Shown one piece after another: positions 13,352-26,900 of a stretch of DNA of 64,000 bases. How positions within the stretch are numbered: position 1 is the stretch's first letter; every line of letters starts with the position of its first letter. Source of the DNA: Polyodon spathula. Its lineage: Eukaryota; Chordata; Actinopteri; Acipenseriformes; Polyodontidae. The DNA is taken from positions 29,649,274 to 29,713,273 of the forward strand of contig NC_054548.1 of NCBI RefSeq assembly GCF_017654505.1. The letters are read 5' to 3'. The position numbers were made by a program, and so were the translations under genes. The notes under the pieces were generated by a model, which had not been told where the DNA came from, searched no databases, and worked only from the letters and a program-made list of their open reading frames with translations.

Positions 13352-13490
13352 GCGATAGAGCCTTCTTGATGCAGGCTCTACCATGTGGTAGATGACCTTG
13401 ACTTTTGTTAGCGCCCTCGCCTCGGGACGCGTAACTCCAGTCGTGGTCATCTACCACATGGTAGAGCCCGCATTGACGGCCTCTATCGCT
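13352..13490. repeat. foldback repeat, copy 1
   Basis: Arms of about 46 bases: AGCGATAGAGCC through GGCTCTACCATGTGGTAGAT (13352-13400) and the reverse complement at about 13444-13488 (GATCTACCACATGGTAGAGCC-type, ending CCTCTATCGCT). The loop (about 45 bases) contains CGGGACGCGTAACTCCAGT. It has no coding capacity. Confidence 0.82.
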
Positions 13491-14721
13491 TACGTATATG
13501 CCCTTAGTATTATAGTGTTTTTATGAAATGTTGCTATAGATAAGGCTTAATGTAAAGAAAACATTTAAAAAAAGCAATAAACCTATTTACCATGACTCAA
13601 AGTCACATTTCAACTCACAGAGCTAAGCCTCTTTGAGAACCACTCTCTCCCGCAGTTCCTCCAATCCCAGTGAAGCCTTGCCTTGCACACCAACAAAGAT
13701 ATACACATTAAAATGACAACACTGCTGGTGAAAGTAAACAGTGTGGCACGCTTCACTGCTTTTACATTAAAATACCTTTACATTCACTGCACAGTGATGT
13801 GGCACATTTGTTATTTATAGACAATGAGAGGTGTTGGGTTTTAGATAACCACACACTTCTTACTGCTTGATTTAGAAAGACAACAAGTGATATAAATTAG
13901 CAAGTTTACTGAAGCAAGAGAATGATAATGATCAGACCACCAGCAAAGCAAAACCTCTTGTGTGCTAACCAGTACATATGAATCAATGTTCTTACTTTTT
14001 GTAAGCTTTATATATAATACCCCTAAGCGACCCAAAATGACCTGGGAGTAGTTCAGAGTATGTTTTTATTATATTTTATTTTATAAAATTGGTTTTAGAC
14101 CCAGCTATCACCAAAGGAAGGTTCAAACATCCCAAAATCAAACTTATATTTTTTATCTTCAAAAAATATTTATTTATTTTGTATGCAGTACAGAGTAAAA
14201 CAGTTAAAATAATTAAATATTTTATGGCTTTGGTTTTCGAAAGTAAATATGGTGGCAGATGAAAGTAGTAAACACATTACTATTTCAATTAATGTCATTC
14301 AATAAAATCTCCTAATCAGGACTCTTAACTTTGTATCCCAATATCAATGCTTTGAGTTTCAAATACATTTAGGCAACTACATTAGAGTTTAATCAAGGTG
14401 ATGAGGCTTTTAGTTCACTTTATAGGCATTTAATGAGCATCTTAATTGACTGTGGAAATGTCCAATCTTCTATTAGTTTTATAATATTGTATGTGCTATG
14501 TCCTTTGAAAGATGCCAGGTTGTGAACATTTCATATGTGAGAAGCAAGCACTTAAGGGATAATTGTTGCTATTTAATGCAGTTTTCACTAGCATACAGGG
14601 TGGGCTGAAGGTGTTTGCACCCTAAGAATGCAATGATTTTGGTAAGAGGGCTAACCCTAACAGAGTTCCACTTGATTAACCTAAATCACCGTCATGTCCT
14701 TGTGTTATCACATGACTGGGG
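13491..14721. other. intergenic DNA, no gene seen
   Basis: AT-rich sequence up to the LINE 5' break. Nothing recognised. Confidence 0.6.
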
Positions 14722-15962
14722 GGCATGGGTTTCATGGACAGATCGTGTCTAACTAACTTGCTTGATTTTTTTGAGGATGCAACATCGATAATGGATAATT
14801 GCAAAGCATATGACATGGTTTATTTAGATTTCCAGAAAGCTTTTGACAAAGTCCCGCACAAAAGATTAATTCTCAAACTGAACGCAGTTGGGATTCAAGG
14901 AAACACATGTACATGGATTAGGGAGTGGTTAACATGTAGAAAACAGAAAGTACTGATTAGAGGAAAAACCTCAGAATGGAGTGTGGTAACCAGCGGTGTA
15001 CCACAGGGATCAATATTAGGTCCTCTGCTATTCCTAATCTACATTAATGATTTAGATTCTGGTATAGTAAGCAAACTTGTTAAATTTGCAGACGACACAA
15101 AAGTAGGAGGAGTGGCAAACACTGTTACAGCAGCAAAGGTCATTCAAAATGATCTAGACAAGATTCAGAACTGGGCAGACACGTGGCAAATGACATTTAA
15201 TAGAGAAAAGTGTAAGGTACTGCACGCAGGAAATAAAAATGTACATTATAAATATCATATGGGAGATACTGAAATTGGAGAAGGAATCTATGAAAAAGAC
15301 CTAGGAGTTTTTGTTGATTCGGAAATGTCTTCATCTAGACAATGTGGGGAAGCTATAAAAAAGGCTAACAAAATGCTTGGATACATTGTGAAAAGTGTTG
15401 AATTTAAATCAAGGGAAGTAATGTTAAAACTGTACAATGCACTAGCAAGACCTCATCTTGAATATTGTGTTCAGTTCTGGTCACCTCACTATAAAAAAAA
15501 TATTGCTGCTCTAGAAAGAGTGCAAAGAAGAGCAACCAGAATTATTCCGGGCTTAAAAGGCATGTCATATGCAGACAGGCTAAAAGAATTGAATCTGTTC
15601 AGTCTTGAACAAAGAAGACTACGCGGCAACCTAATTCAAGCATTCAAAATTCTAAAAGGTATTGACGATATCGACCCAAGGGACTTTTTCGACCTGAAAA
15701 AAGAAACAAGGACCAGGGGTCACAAATGGAGATTAGACAAAGGGGCATTCAGAACAGAAAATAGGAGGCACTTTTTTACACAGAGAATTGTGAGGGTCTG
15801 GAATCAATTCCCCAGTAATGTTGTTGAAGCCTACACCCTGGGATCCTTCAAGAAGCTGCTTGATGAGATTCTGGGATCAATAAGCTACTAACAACCAAAC
15901 GAGCAAGATGGGCAGAATGGCCTCCTCTCGTTTGTAAACTTTCTTATGTTCTTATGTTCTTA
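14722..15962 (+). mobile_element. CR1/L2-clade LINE, 5'-truncated copy 1
   Basis: An open reverse-transcriptase frame followed by a short 3' UTR (CGAGCAAGATGGGC, GGCCTCCTCTCGTTTG) and a tail of tandem TTATGTTC units, the short-repeat 3' end typical of the CR1/L2 group rather than poly-A. It is nearly identical over its length to the copy at 41823-43153. The 5' break is at about 14724. No target-site duplication was recognised, common for this clade. Confidence 0.93.
14725..15891 (+). CDS. LINE ORF2 fragment: reverse transcriptase, C-terminal 388 residues
   Basis: Contains VYLDFQKAFDKVPH, VPQGSILGPLLFLIYINDLD and the catalytic FADDT box, then the WQMTFNREKCKVLH thumb region, RPHLEYCVQFWSP and ERVQRRATRIIPGL, all standard for CR1/L2 reverse transcriptases. 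The endonuclease domain and first RT blocks are absent because of 5' truncation, so it cannot mobilise alone. The frame has no stops, indicating recent insertion. The first Met is only where the truncated frame opens, not a true start. Confidence 0.92.
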   Translation: MGFMDRSCLTNLLDFFEDATSIMDNCKAYDMVYLDFQKAFDKVPHKRLILKLNAVGIQGNTCTWIREWLTCRKQKVLIRGKTSEWSVVTSGVPQGSILGPLLFLIYINDLDSGIVSKLVKFADDTKVGGVANTVTAAKVIQNDLDKIQNWADTWQMTFNREKCKVLHAGNKNVHYKYHMGDTEIGEGIYEKDLGVFVDSEMSSSRQCGEAIKKANKMLGYIVKSVEFKSREVMLKLYNALARPHLEYCVQFWSPHYKKNIAALERVQRRATRIIPGLKGMSYADRLKELNLFSLEQRRLRGNLIQAFKILKGIDDIDPRDFFDLKKETRTRGHKWRLDKGAFRTENRRHFFTQRIVRVWNQFPSNVVEAYTLGSFKKLLDEILGSISY

Positions 15963-17460
15963 TTAGTGTTTCAATGTTATAAAACAAATAAATCAATTAC
16001 CCAGAATGCTGCCAACCTGCTACATTTGCACTATAAAACATGCATTAATGATAGTGCCATCAAAAATAGCAACTCTTTCATGCACATTAGTTTAATGTGA
16101 TTTAGTGCAAAGGCCAGAGACAGCCCCAGCTCAGTTACTCTAGCCACCCTAGTGCTTGCAGAAACAGGATTAGCTGCTGATTGACACAGACAGTCAATTA
16201 GTACTTCAAAGGGAATCTGACTTCTTGCAGTTTGATGTCTTGTAATCCCTGTTGCTTCAGTGTTGACCGGGATAGCATGTTATTGTAGGAGTTTGTGCAA
16301 GCTAAGAAAAGCGCCCCACACTAACAGAAACAATGCTGTTATCTGAGCTTTTCTACACTGATTCAGATTGATTCATCCTTGTCTAATTTGACGGGGACAA
16401 AAGTAAAACCATCTTTGCAATGTCAATTCTTTGTAATGCTGCCAAGAATACCTATATAAAACATTCCTGCACAGGTGTATTATGACACATTTGTCTGTTT
16501 TATGTGCATTATAAACAAATATGTCCTTGTATTATATTTCACATTTAAGTTAATACGTTTTTAGGTGCAAAATATATGGATTGTTTTGCATAGATAACCC
16601 TAGACTGTCTAGTATAATGTATTGAATTATCTATGTGCTGCAAACAATTATTTACTTTCAGTAAAACAAATTTTAAATAATTTTTGAGTTATTATTCACA
16701 AAAAGTAGAATTACATATAATCAAGCAATGAAGAAACAATACGTATTTCAGTGTTCACTGACTTAATACAATTACTCAGCTGGTTAAGGTTATCAGCAGT
16801 TTAGTATGTGCAAATTGTATATGACCAATTAGTACAGTATATACGAACTGTGTGTAGCCAATAAGCATTTTTTGTATTCCCAAACCTAATATCATTATTG
16901 AATTATTTACAAATCACTGATATCATTAATTTAACTTAAACCAACTGTATGTGTCATTCAGAAGTTTTAGTATTCAAAAAATATATCCTTAGTGTGAACA
17001 AACTTTATGTGACTATAACAGAAAGGAAATAAAAAAAGAATAGTGGCACCTACAAGAAAACATTGAGGTAACTGGGGTAAATAACCAAACACAGCACCCC
17101 ATTAAATACATGGCCAAAACTAGAAGTGTCTACCTACTCTTCTTTTAGATACACAACCCATCACCTAGCTGCTTTAATAATCAATTAAAATCACAGTACT
17201 CAAATGATTCAACAATAAGAGGTTTTAAATGACATTGTTTTACCTGGGATCTCTGTGGGGTGAATCACATCCTTTCAAAATGGTCTCCATCACATACAGG
17301 TAGGTTATATGAGTTTTTTTTATTGCCCATTAAGTTTATTAGTTTAGGGGATAACACTCTAGTCAACTGTTTAATAATGCTGAACAGTTAAACTATTTTT
17401 TCAAACAGTTTTTATTTACTGTTTAAGTTTTCACTTTTAGACAACTAATACTGTATATAT
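15963..17460. other. intergenic DNA, no gene seen
   Basis: About 16080-16450 is of higher complexity without any frame. The rest is AT-rich. Confidence 0.6.
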
Positions 17461-17676
17461 TGTAGCAATCTCAGTTAATGCAGGCAAGTGCATCACACAG
17501 GGTGAGGCAATCCACACACATGGGTGGGCGCGAACCCAAGACCTCTCACACTGAAGCATAGCACCGCTGTACTAAAGAGACGGCTCCTTTGCAAGTAGCA
17601 GTAATCGGGCTTATGTCTTCTTGTGTGATTACGTCACCTACCAGCCCCGCTGCTGCCTTCCCCCATGCATTCTTAA
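17461..17676 (-). mobile_element. solo LTR of the same miniature family, antisense
   Basis: On the minus strand it ends GATTGCTACA like the LTR at 58267-58489. It contains AGGAAGACATAAGCC-like, GCAAAGGAGCCG, ATGCTTCAGTGTGAGAGGTC and GGGTTCGCGCC blocks in the same order. The 5' end is slightly altered (GAATGCATGGGGGAAGGC). Only one LTR is present. Confidence 0.75.
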
Positions 17677-20600
17677 TCAAATAAAGTACATCATGATAAA
17701 TCCAAGTGTTTGTAGTTTATAGAATGCTTTGTTATTTGATAAATAAAAAAAGATGCCACACAGTTATTTTACATGATGATACCAGTGTTAGTGTAACGTT
17801 GCTTACTGAGTAATCAGCATTTATTCCAACTCTGTAAAGTATATCTCTATGGAGAAAAGGGACTTAGAAATATTCAATTTTTATTATAAGGATTTGCAGT
17901 CAATTCATCTGGTGAGCTGTACGTTAAAGAATCTATTCAGAGCACAAGCAAACAGAAAATTCCATTTTATATTACCTTTAAAAATGTGAATATTGTGTTT
18001 CGATCCATCTTCAGCAAGCATCAGTTTACTAGTATACCAATGTATGTGATTAATATCAAGACCGCTGGGGTGTACAAATTATTACAACGTAGTCCAATAG
18101 GTTAATGTCATATAACTTCTTTTGAACCACAGGGAAGGATGTGCTGGTGTCTAGAAAATATGATAAACCAGTATCCTGTATTAAATATCACAAAATGTTC
18201 TATATCAATTAGATATTGTTTTTCACAAATATCCCTTCTTTTATGCTATAAAAGTGGCAGTATTATACCCATCACCGTTTAGATTATTCAATTGACCCCA
18301 TTAACTATATAGCAGTACTGCATTGAAAAGTTGCTATGTCCAAATACTTAATTTACTTCAGATGTCTTCATTTGAATTTACATCAATTTGCCAAGCTGTT
18401 GTTTTCTGAATGGTTTTGCTGCCTCAGCCAAACTAAGGTGTAGACACTTTTTGGCTTTCATCTGACGGAACAATCTTCTAGTTAGACACAGTGGATTTGG
18501 ATCAAGGTCAATAAAAACTTTACCATGTCCTTTCTCTTCTCCTCCAGAGCTCACAAAAGAGCTACATTCAATGCATCCTTTCACTGGTCTCAGTGAACTC
18601 AAGCAGTGCTAATATAATGTAGCTTGGCTAAGAACATGCACAAACCTGGCACAACTAGAAATCTACTATTCCCATTCCGCTTTAGTATTTCTACCACATT
18701 GGATGCCTGTGAACCTGCTCAACTTAATATGTTGTTTGTCCTTGGTCTCCGATGATAGCTTATTTATTTTTAATAAAGGATAAAAAGTTTTATATGCTGC
18801 ATTTTCAACATTTACCAACATTCATAATATTTGTTATTCAAAAATTAAAATTGTGGTTTGGAAAATATTTTTATTCTGCTAATAATTTCATGTGTACACC
18901 AAAAGGGTGACAGTATTGAAATAGCTTTACAGAATAAAGAAAGCACATTATACTCTAGAAATTACATTATAAATGAAGCAAAATAGCAAATAAATAGGGC
19001 TTGTTATTGCATGTGACTACATTTATCAAAAAAAAAAAAAATGATACGATTCTACCTATTGTAGTCGATAGAAACATTTCTAGCATGTTGTGCCATATTG
19101 AGTCCAGCAGAATTGTTAGGATCATATCTACGATATCATGAAAACTTTCCCATGAACCCAAAGTTAAGGATGTTGGGACATACTACAGAGGGCAATAATA
19201 GCTTGTTCAGTGGAAATCATTTTATTTTAACTAGAAATGACTGCTTGTAATATGTAATGTCTAAACTAAGCCACTGCAGATTGCTTCAGTACATTGTGTC
19301 TTTGTATCCATTCCAGATATACTGTATACGTTTTAGGAATTCCATTTCATAAATACTGCAGTATATTCAAATATGTGATTGTACTATATATGCTGGAACC
19401 TGTAGCACATCATTGCAACCGTTTATTAGACATACTGTACAGTATATGTCACACATATTATAGTTAGTTCTTGGACTAATGCCAAATGACACACATTAAA
19501 TGTGGTTCTGGATCTTTCACAACATGATGATACCAGTCATGTTACTTTCCCTCTTTGGATTTCAGTTTTTTCAGTCCACTCAAAAGATACATAATATTAC
19601 AACTGTATCTGGTCTGACTAAAGATTACATTTTAATCTGTACCAACCAGTGAAGTAACTGTGGAAAATAATGGATGATATCCAGTTCATTTAAGCAATAA
19701 CAAGTTAGACCCATGGCATTTCCTGAGTATTAATGGCCATCAGAAAGAGAAGGTTTTACCTGTTCTCTATTTGTTACATGAGGTTACAAATGCTTTGGAC
19801 CTTTTGTTCTCTACCAACTGTTTCCAGATAACAACCTGTGCATAAACCAGTTAATGTACAATTAATAATATAAGAGTATTTAAAAACAAATGTACACTAC
19901 AATGAAACAAACTGAAATCTATATTCACCAGCACTTATCTGCATATTAACCAGACAGCAGAGGACCAGAACTGCCACTTAATCCAGAGTAAAGGCAAAGG
20001 TATAATGATGCTGCGAAACACCTGAACTTGCTGGCATTACAGAGCACTGTGTAATTCTCTTGGACAACAGACACAAAACCAGCCTCGAAATTATACCCTG
20101 CCATGATCTACACTTAGTCATGTAATTAATACTTCCTGACATAGCAGGGGAATAATTTAAACCTAGCAAAGAAGCTGACTCTCAGGTTACAGTTGGACAT
20201 TTATCTACAAACGGGAGCCCCTTTTCTTTCCATCTGTAAACCTTTTAATTGGTGTTTTTACTTTGCCAGGAGTAGGAAACTGATACTTCTTGTCTTTTTT
20301 TTTTTTGTATTACAAACAACATGGTCTTCATGCTTGCACAGTAGTGCTTTATAGAACTTCTACAGGACATTTTCAGTATATGTTTAACTCCTGTTCTGCA
20401 CAAATGGCAACAAGGCAGTCCTTCCCCTTATGCTGACAGAAGCAAAGAGATTATGCCCGCAAGGTTTGCATGTGTGCACAGAAATCTGGGGACCAACCAA
20501 AGCTAGCCCTTGTAGACATTTTGGTATGCAGAGCATATAACTCAAACACATTTGGTGGCATCTTCAAATCCTGCTGCACATTTTATTATTAGGATAATGA

Positions 20601-23600
20601 GATTTTCTTTTCAGAATTTCACTTATTTTGCATAATTTTGTGAATAGTAAATGATAATGGATTGATTCGGTCAAGAATTGCAGAATGGCATTTATTGTGG
20701 GTAGGACCACACACATTAAGTGACAAAATGGTTGCAATGGCACCTGCTAAAAACCCTTGTGAAGTCACTGAGATCCATCTACTTTCTCCACCCAGAATGC
20801 CTTCATTAATTTGCAGCATACTTAATGAATAATAATTTGTTTTGAACTGTATATCACATCGTCTTGAATGCTAATCTACATACAAGTATGGCAACATTTT
20901 AAATAATGTACTATAGTTAAATAATGTATCATATAGTTGAAGTTTCTTAAGCACAGATTATAGAATATGGTATTGTGTGTATTGGGTTAGATTTATGACT
21001 GATTAAAGGGTAACTCTAATCTGTAAGAGTATATGTTACAAATCTACTGTTGTAAGTACATTGCAAATCTATGAAGTGTTGACAAAAATTATAAATCTGA
21101 GCTAAAAAAATGGACTGGCAAAGAAAAATACCTTAGCACATTTGCAGTCTATTAAAACATGTTTAAACCTGTGTGTTTAGATTTCTAAAGTTATATTGTG
21201 GGACTGGAGGGCACACACAAATAACTTAACAAATACACTTTTAAATGTGTCTAGTTAGTATTTATTTAGCCTGGTGCACTGCACCCTTGTCTCCTGAAGT
21301 TCAAGGTGCAAAGCCCAGATATTATGTAATATACCATAATAAACTCGTGGTTTAATAACATCAGGGTTTACAACCAAATACATATGGAGTATCAGTGTTA
21401 AATAAAATGGATGGGAAAATGTAAAATGTATCTGGGTCATTCTAATTAGCTTAAATATTCTCAGATCAAAAGGAAATGGTGTGGTTTATTTTAATGTTTT
21501 TATTTTTATCGACATAGATAAAACTATACAGATGTATATTAATTAAAGTTAACCATAAGCAAGATACCAGAATATATATATTTTTTCCACAAAAATCTCT
21601 TTAAGCAATTCATATAAACATTATAAGGTAAAACTTCTTTAAGTTCTTGGTTTTCAGATGAAAACTTTACACTTTATAATGCAATGGCATTAAGTAAGAC
21701 CATTGTACTCTTTCTAATAGAGAGAGAGCTTCAGGATAACATGATGTGCCCTGTGCTTTATGTTTTTGAACATGTGAAAATGCCCAAATCAATCAAATTG
21801 TCATTTCCTCTTTCCATTAGATGAAATTTAGTGCTCCATGGGATGGCCAGCTCACCTGGTGTGTCAGCATAAAGAGGCTTTCTGCTGATTTGCAGCCCAC
21901 AGAGCAGGCCCACCAACACTTATTCGGAATGCTTGTTATGAACAGCTATACAGAATCTCAGAATGGATTACCCAGAAAATTAGATGTGTCTGTAAGCCAA
22001 TTGCCTAGTGACTGCTTTTTTCCATAGACATAAAACAGAATTGCAGCTGAAATGTAAATACATAGTTAATCATCAACGCAGTGGTACTGATATATAAAGA
22101 AAGCTTGTAGTCAGTAAGGGGTAATGGTGTGGATAAGGGATACATGAAATGTGTCTGGATTCAAGACAGCCTTTGCCTTTTTTTAAATACATTTTTGATC
22201 AACTTTACCCCTGTTTTCTTACTTGATACGAAATGTTGCCACTGAAAGGAGATTAACAGGCAACCTTTGTTCCAGTTGTCAAGCCTTTTTTTTCAACTGC
22301 TGGATCTAAGCAATGGATGATACCCAGCTAATAAACTCTGGAGGCAAGGGACCAGCCTGTGAAGTTTCCATCCTGACATAGAAGCACATCGGGGGAATCT
22401 ATTGTTTACAGGGTTTTTTTGGTCTATAGAGCACCCTCACAATGAAGCTGTGTCAGCAACTTTCAATTTAATCAAATGAAACTTAAAAAAGACATTTAAT
22501 TCAAATGTATACATTTCATAGCTCATAGGGACATACGGATGACAACCGCAATCCAAACACCTGTTTACAGGCATGTTTACTGGCATGTCAAACAACACAT
22601 TATTAGTTTATTAGTCTAAAGCCCCTCTCACACACAAATGCTGCTACTGAGCTGTCTCAGAGACATTTACAAAATTCTTTAAAATACCCATTGAAATTGC
22701 ACAATGTATGCCGCGATAAAACAGCCATAACCCTTTTACACAGCCAAAGGGATCATTGGAGTAAAACTTTCAAACCTGTCAGTCAACAGATCATTTTCAT
22801 GGAAATGGTGATTCGCCCATTTATTACAGCATCACACATCATCCCTTGTATTTGTGAAGTCACCTCCACGTCATCCAATAAAGTTAACAGTTCCTCAACT
22901 TATTCTAGACTCTAATTACTACCTTATTCTTGATCAGCCATTGCATTTGAAAAAAATGAAAGCCTGTAACACCAATGACAAAAATACCCAACACGACCAG
23001 TATACAGTCACGTGTGATGTTGACTTTCAATCTTCAGCTTCAGTGGTGGTACAACCTTTCACACAGGAGTTGAGATGGTTCAGTGCCGGGTCTGAGCCGC
23101 CATAACTCGTCTGTATGAATGGGGTATTCTGTTTTTTAATCTATCCCAGTTTATACTGCCTACTAAATATCTCTAGTTAGTTTAAAAATACAATTTTGTT
23201 GTCAGTTATCGCTTCCCATTTACTCTGGTGCTGGCCATTTAAATAGATTTTTGGCTCAAGTCACCAAGAGCATGTCAGAAGATTTTGTTTAAATATGAAC
23301 ACAAGAACAAACAAGCTTATATCCCATCCCAATTCAGTTTGACAGTGGACTGGTTACTTTGGAGAGGTGCAGGCATTCATTAAATGCCCTTCCCTGTAGA
23401 TAGCTGAAAATAAGTTGCAAGAGTAAGTATAGCATAATTAATGCCTTGTTTCCACCTACCACTGGGACCAAGTTAAAAGTTCATTCACATCAGTCCTGTT
23501 TGTTTCCATTGGCAGTAGACTGAGATCAAGTTGTTTTGAAATGCCTCTATGTCAGCATTAGTTTTGCCTTCTGGCAGATACCCAATAAGCATCCAGTGCA

Positions 23601-23835
23601 AAGGACACCAGGGATCAAATTCTGATCACACTTTGACCCATGAAGTGAATTTGGTACAATTATATAAGATTTGACTGCAATATGAACATTTTTATTTTAA
23701 TACAAAACATGCTTCACAGAATGACAGTCAAGCATTTGTTTTGTATCCTTTGGAGTAACAGATTTTGTTTAGTTTGCAGGTATTTCCATTATGAATATTG
23801 CATAAAAGCATAAATACATCACACAGAGATTCAGA
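17677..23835. other. gene desert
   Basis: Largely AT-rich single-copy-looking DNA. More complex stretches near 20200-20570 and 21800-22030 lack splice-bounded frames with any recognisable domain. Confidence 0.55.
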
Positions 23836-23850
23836 TATACACATATATAT

Positions 23851-23895
<45 letters not shown>

Positions 23896-23913
23896 GATAT
23901 AGATATATATATT
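23836..23913 (+). repeat. (TA)n microsatellite with GATA units
   Basis: Imperfect TA array ending in AGATATAGATATA. Confidence 0.96.
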
Positions 23914-26900
23914 GATTTTGAGAAGTGTTACATTCCTGGCAATATACAAGACTCCCACTCGACCCCTAGTGGCGTTCTTGAATTTTTGCCGCTAGGTTCA
24001 CAATTAATTGAATATGCAGCAATTTATCAAATAGAAAAAAAGATGCAATTGCATACAGAGAGACTTACAGTGTATTAATTTCAAAGTAGTCAAAGTGCTC
24101 AAAACAAACATTACTATATAGCCAAGAAAGGGAAACTATATAGAATTACCCTCGCATATTGCATATAGGTGACCTTTAACCTTTGTGTATTGAATGGCTG
24201 CAAATGGAACCAGCTGCAGTTTAGTTTGTTATTGAAATAAGATGTGGAGTTTTACTGACTGGTTGCATGGTGCACATGTTAATGTAATAAAAGGAATTGG
24301 GCATGACACAGACCTTCCTCAGTGAAACAACACAGACATGGGGAAGAATCACTATTTACAATAATGTGATGAATTCTCCTGGTTACATTATGAGTCTATT
24401 TTCCCATAAAAGGTGGTTTTAGAAATAACAGCTACTATAGTCTATGTACACTAATATAGATTAATTTATGGTAAAGATGGGTATGAATGTTCTATGTTAA
24501 CTTTACTAACTTCAATAATGAAGTATCTCAACAGTATAAACTACAATGGACAATAGTATCTTACATTTCATTAAGTAGTAATTCTGCAATGACCAATTTC
24601 CTTACACCGGAAGAGTTGGACAACTATGAGTTCACAAGTTCAGAGACAAATGTTTTATTACAACCATGCACTTGTTTTAACTTTGTCTAGGACTATAGAC
24701 AGTACTTGCTCAATGATTTACTTTTAATAGCAGTTTAATGTCCCATGTGTTTGGTGTAGCAGATACTAACAGGAAAGGGTAGGATTCCAGTAACATAAAT
24801 GATTGGGATAAAAATTCCATGCCAAAATGTAAATCTGAACCACTGTTGGAAAGGGTCTGAACAAGAGCTTATATCTGATACAGGATTCCAGAATACATTT
24901 TGTAAATGTCTATAAATATAAGATTGAGAGAAAAAAAACAGTCTGCCATTAGAGTTCATTTTAATCAGAAATAAAAACAAACGAACACCTCTCGATGCAA
25001 ATAATTTATTATAGTGCTGCAAACAACATATTGCCTTGAAACTAATATGCATAACTATACTTTTCAACTAGTGCTATTATTTATGGAAGTTCATTTTCAG
25101 CACTGGCTAATGCTTTTCAGGGAACACTGACCTATATTTTAATTTGGACAAACATTCTGATAGAGGTTGTTGAAAAGTCAGCATAGTCTGCAGGACACCA
25201 CCACAGTTTTGAGGTATAGGTAACCTAATATTGTACTCCATTTAAATGGCATTGGTTTTGTTTTGTTCTTTGAATATAACATAAAAAAGGATGTTCATAA
25301 GGAACCCATAAGTGTTACTTATGTTTGCAACAAAAAAATCCATTCTCAGTTCTTGTGCATTATATTTTACTGTTTAACTTAAGCATCATCAGTTGGTTAA
25401 ACCAGTCTTCTTTTGTTGATTGACATTGTTCTGTGAAAATGTGAATATCTCAGTATAGTTCACGATCAATGCAACAGACTTAAAAACAGAGCAACGTTTT
25501 AGTCAGATGGCCATCATCAAGCTGTGTGACCCTGTCCATATGAAGAAACATTTCTTTCAGCATCCACAGAACTGGTAACAACTGACAAATATATGTTAGC
25601 CTTTATTGCTAAATTGGGGAATAGTTATTCTGCATTTCTCCAAATTTCAAAGCCAAAGAAATTCCACTACTGTTTCCTTTTGCATATAGTCGATATCCTT
25701 GATTTACAGTAAGCATTAAACCCTGGAATAGAATTGAACGGGAGGGTTTCTTTATCCAAACTACAAACTTGTTTGTGGGTCAAAAATTCTTACTGTCTTC
25801 AGAAACATGTGAGCTGGTTGAATAAAACATTGATCAGGGTTGTAGTAGCTTGTTAATTTTTCATGGAACTTTGTGGAAGGTTTTAATACACAGTTTGTTT
25901 TTACTGGCATCTGTGCTGTGCAACTCTTGTGCCGGTGCTCGGTATGTATATATTAATTTTGCAACTTTATTATACATTTGATGAACTCTAACGTTACAGC
26001 TTTCAAACCACTGTATGAGGTCCACTAGTCACTTACCATGTGTTGCAATGATGGAGAGTTGAGACACCAGGTGGATATTGCTGTGTGCGATCTCTCAAAG
26101 AAATGCTTTTGTTGGTGCATCCATTTTTTCTAAAACAGCAAGTCATTTTCTAGAATGACCATAATTGTCCCTCGTAATTAGGGGGTATTTTCTAATTATC
26201 CAGAATGCAATTTGTTGATCCCTTAATTATTCTTTAGATCAGTTTAGCTGGAGTGGCTACACAGACATCTGGAGGTTTAGGACTGAACTGCAGGTTAGCC
26301 CTGTTGTTATAATTCTCCTGTGAATTTTGCAGGGCCCTAGTCATAAAGGATTCTGTAGTTGATGCCTATTCTTGTGTTAATGCAATAGATGCTTATATGG
26401 GCTTTTTTTAGTCTTAAGGAATACACAACAGCTGTTGATGAATGTTTCTTAAAGTGCATTTTAAAGTGGCCATCTGACTTTAAAACACGCATATACATGA
26501 TCCTCCAAGATACACAAGACCAGTGTAATTAATAAGGTTAAACCTGCAACAGTGTTAAGGGTTAACACTGCTGTTATTTCCTCCAGTGTCTGGCATCATG
26601 CTATATACCCCCATAGTATTCATTAAAATTAATAATGACTTTAACCTCTAGCCCTAGTTTTCCAGCTTCACACTAGGGAAGTGGCTCTAATTCATTGCTA
26701 CAGTAACAAGTCCTACTGACAAGCACATGTTAAACTGCTTTAGGAATTGTAAAACACCACTCTTTAAAAAAGACAAATATCTTAGGACAATGATCTGGAA
26801 ATGTGTATAATTATGAGCATAATGGTACAAAGAGTTTGCTGAAAATATTAAAGAAAAGCAGTGCAAAAAATCCAGTTCCGGGTCTAAGTGTAGACTTTAT

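Noticed and set aside
23940..24000. Possible short inverted-repeat element (CTAGTGGCG ... GCCGCTAGG)
   Set aside because: Complementarity is limited to about 8 bases; too short to support a mobile element.
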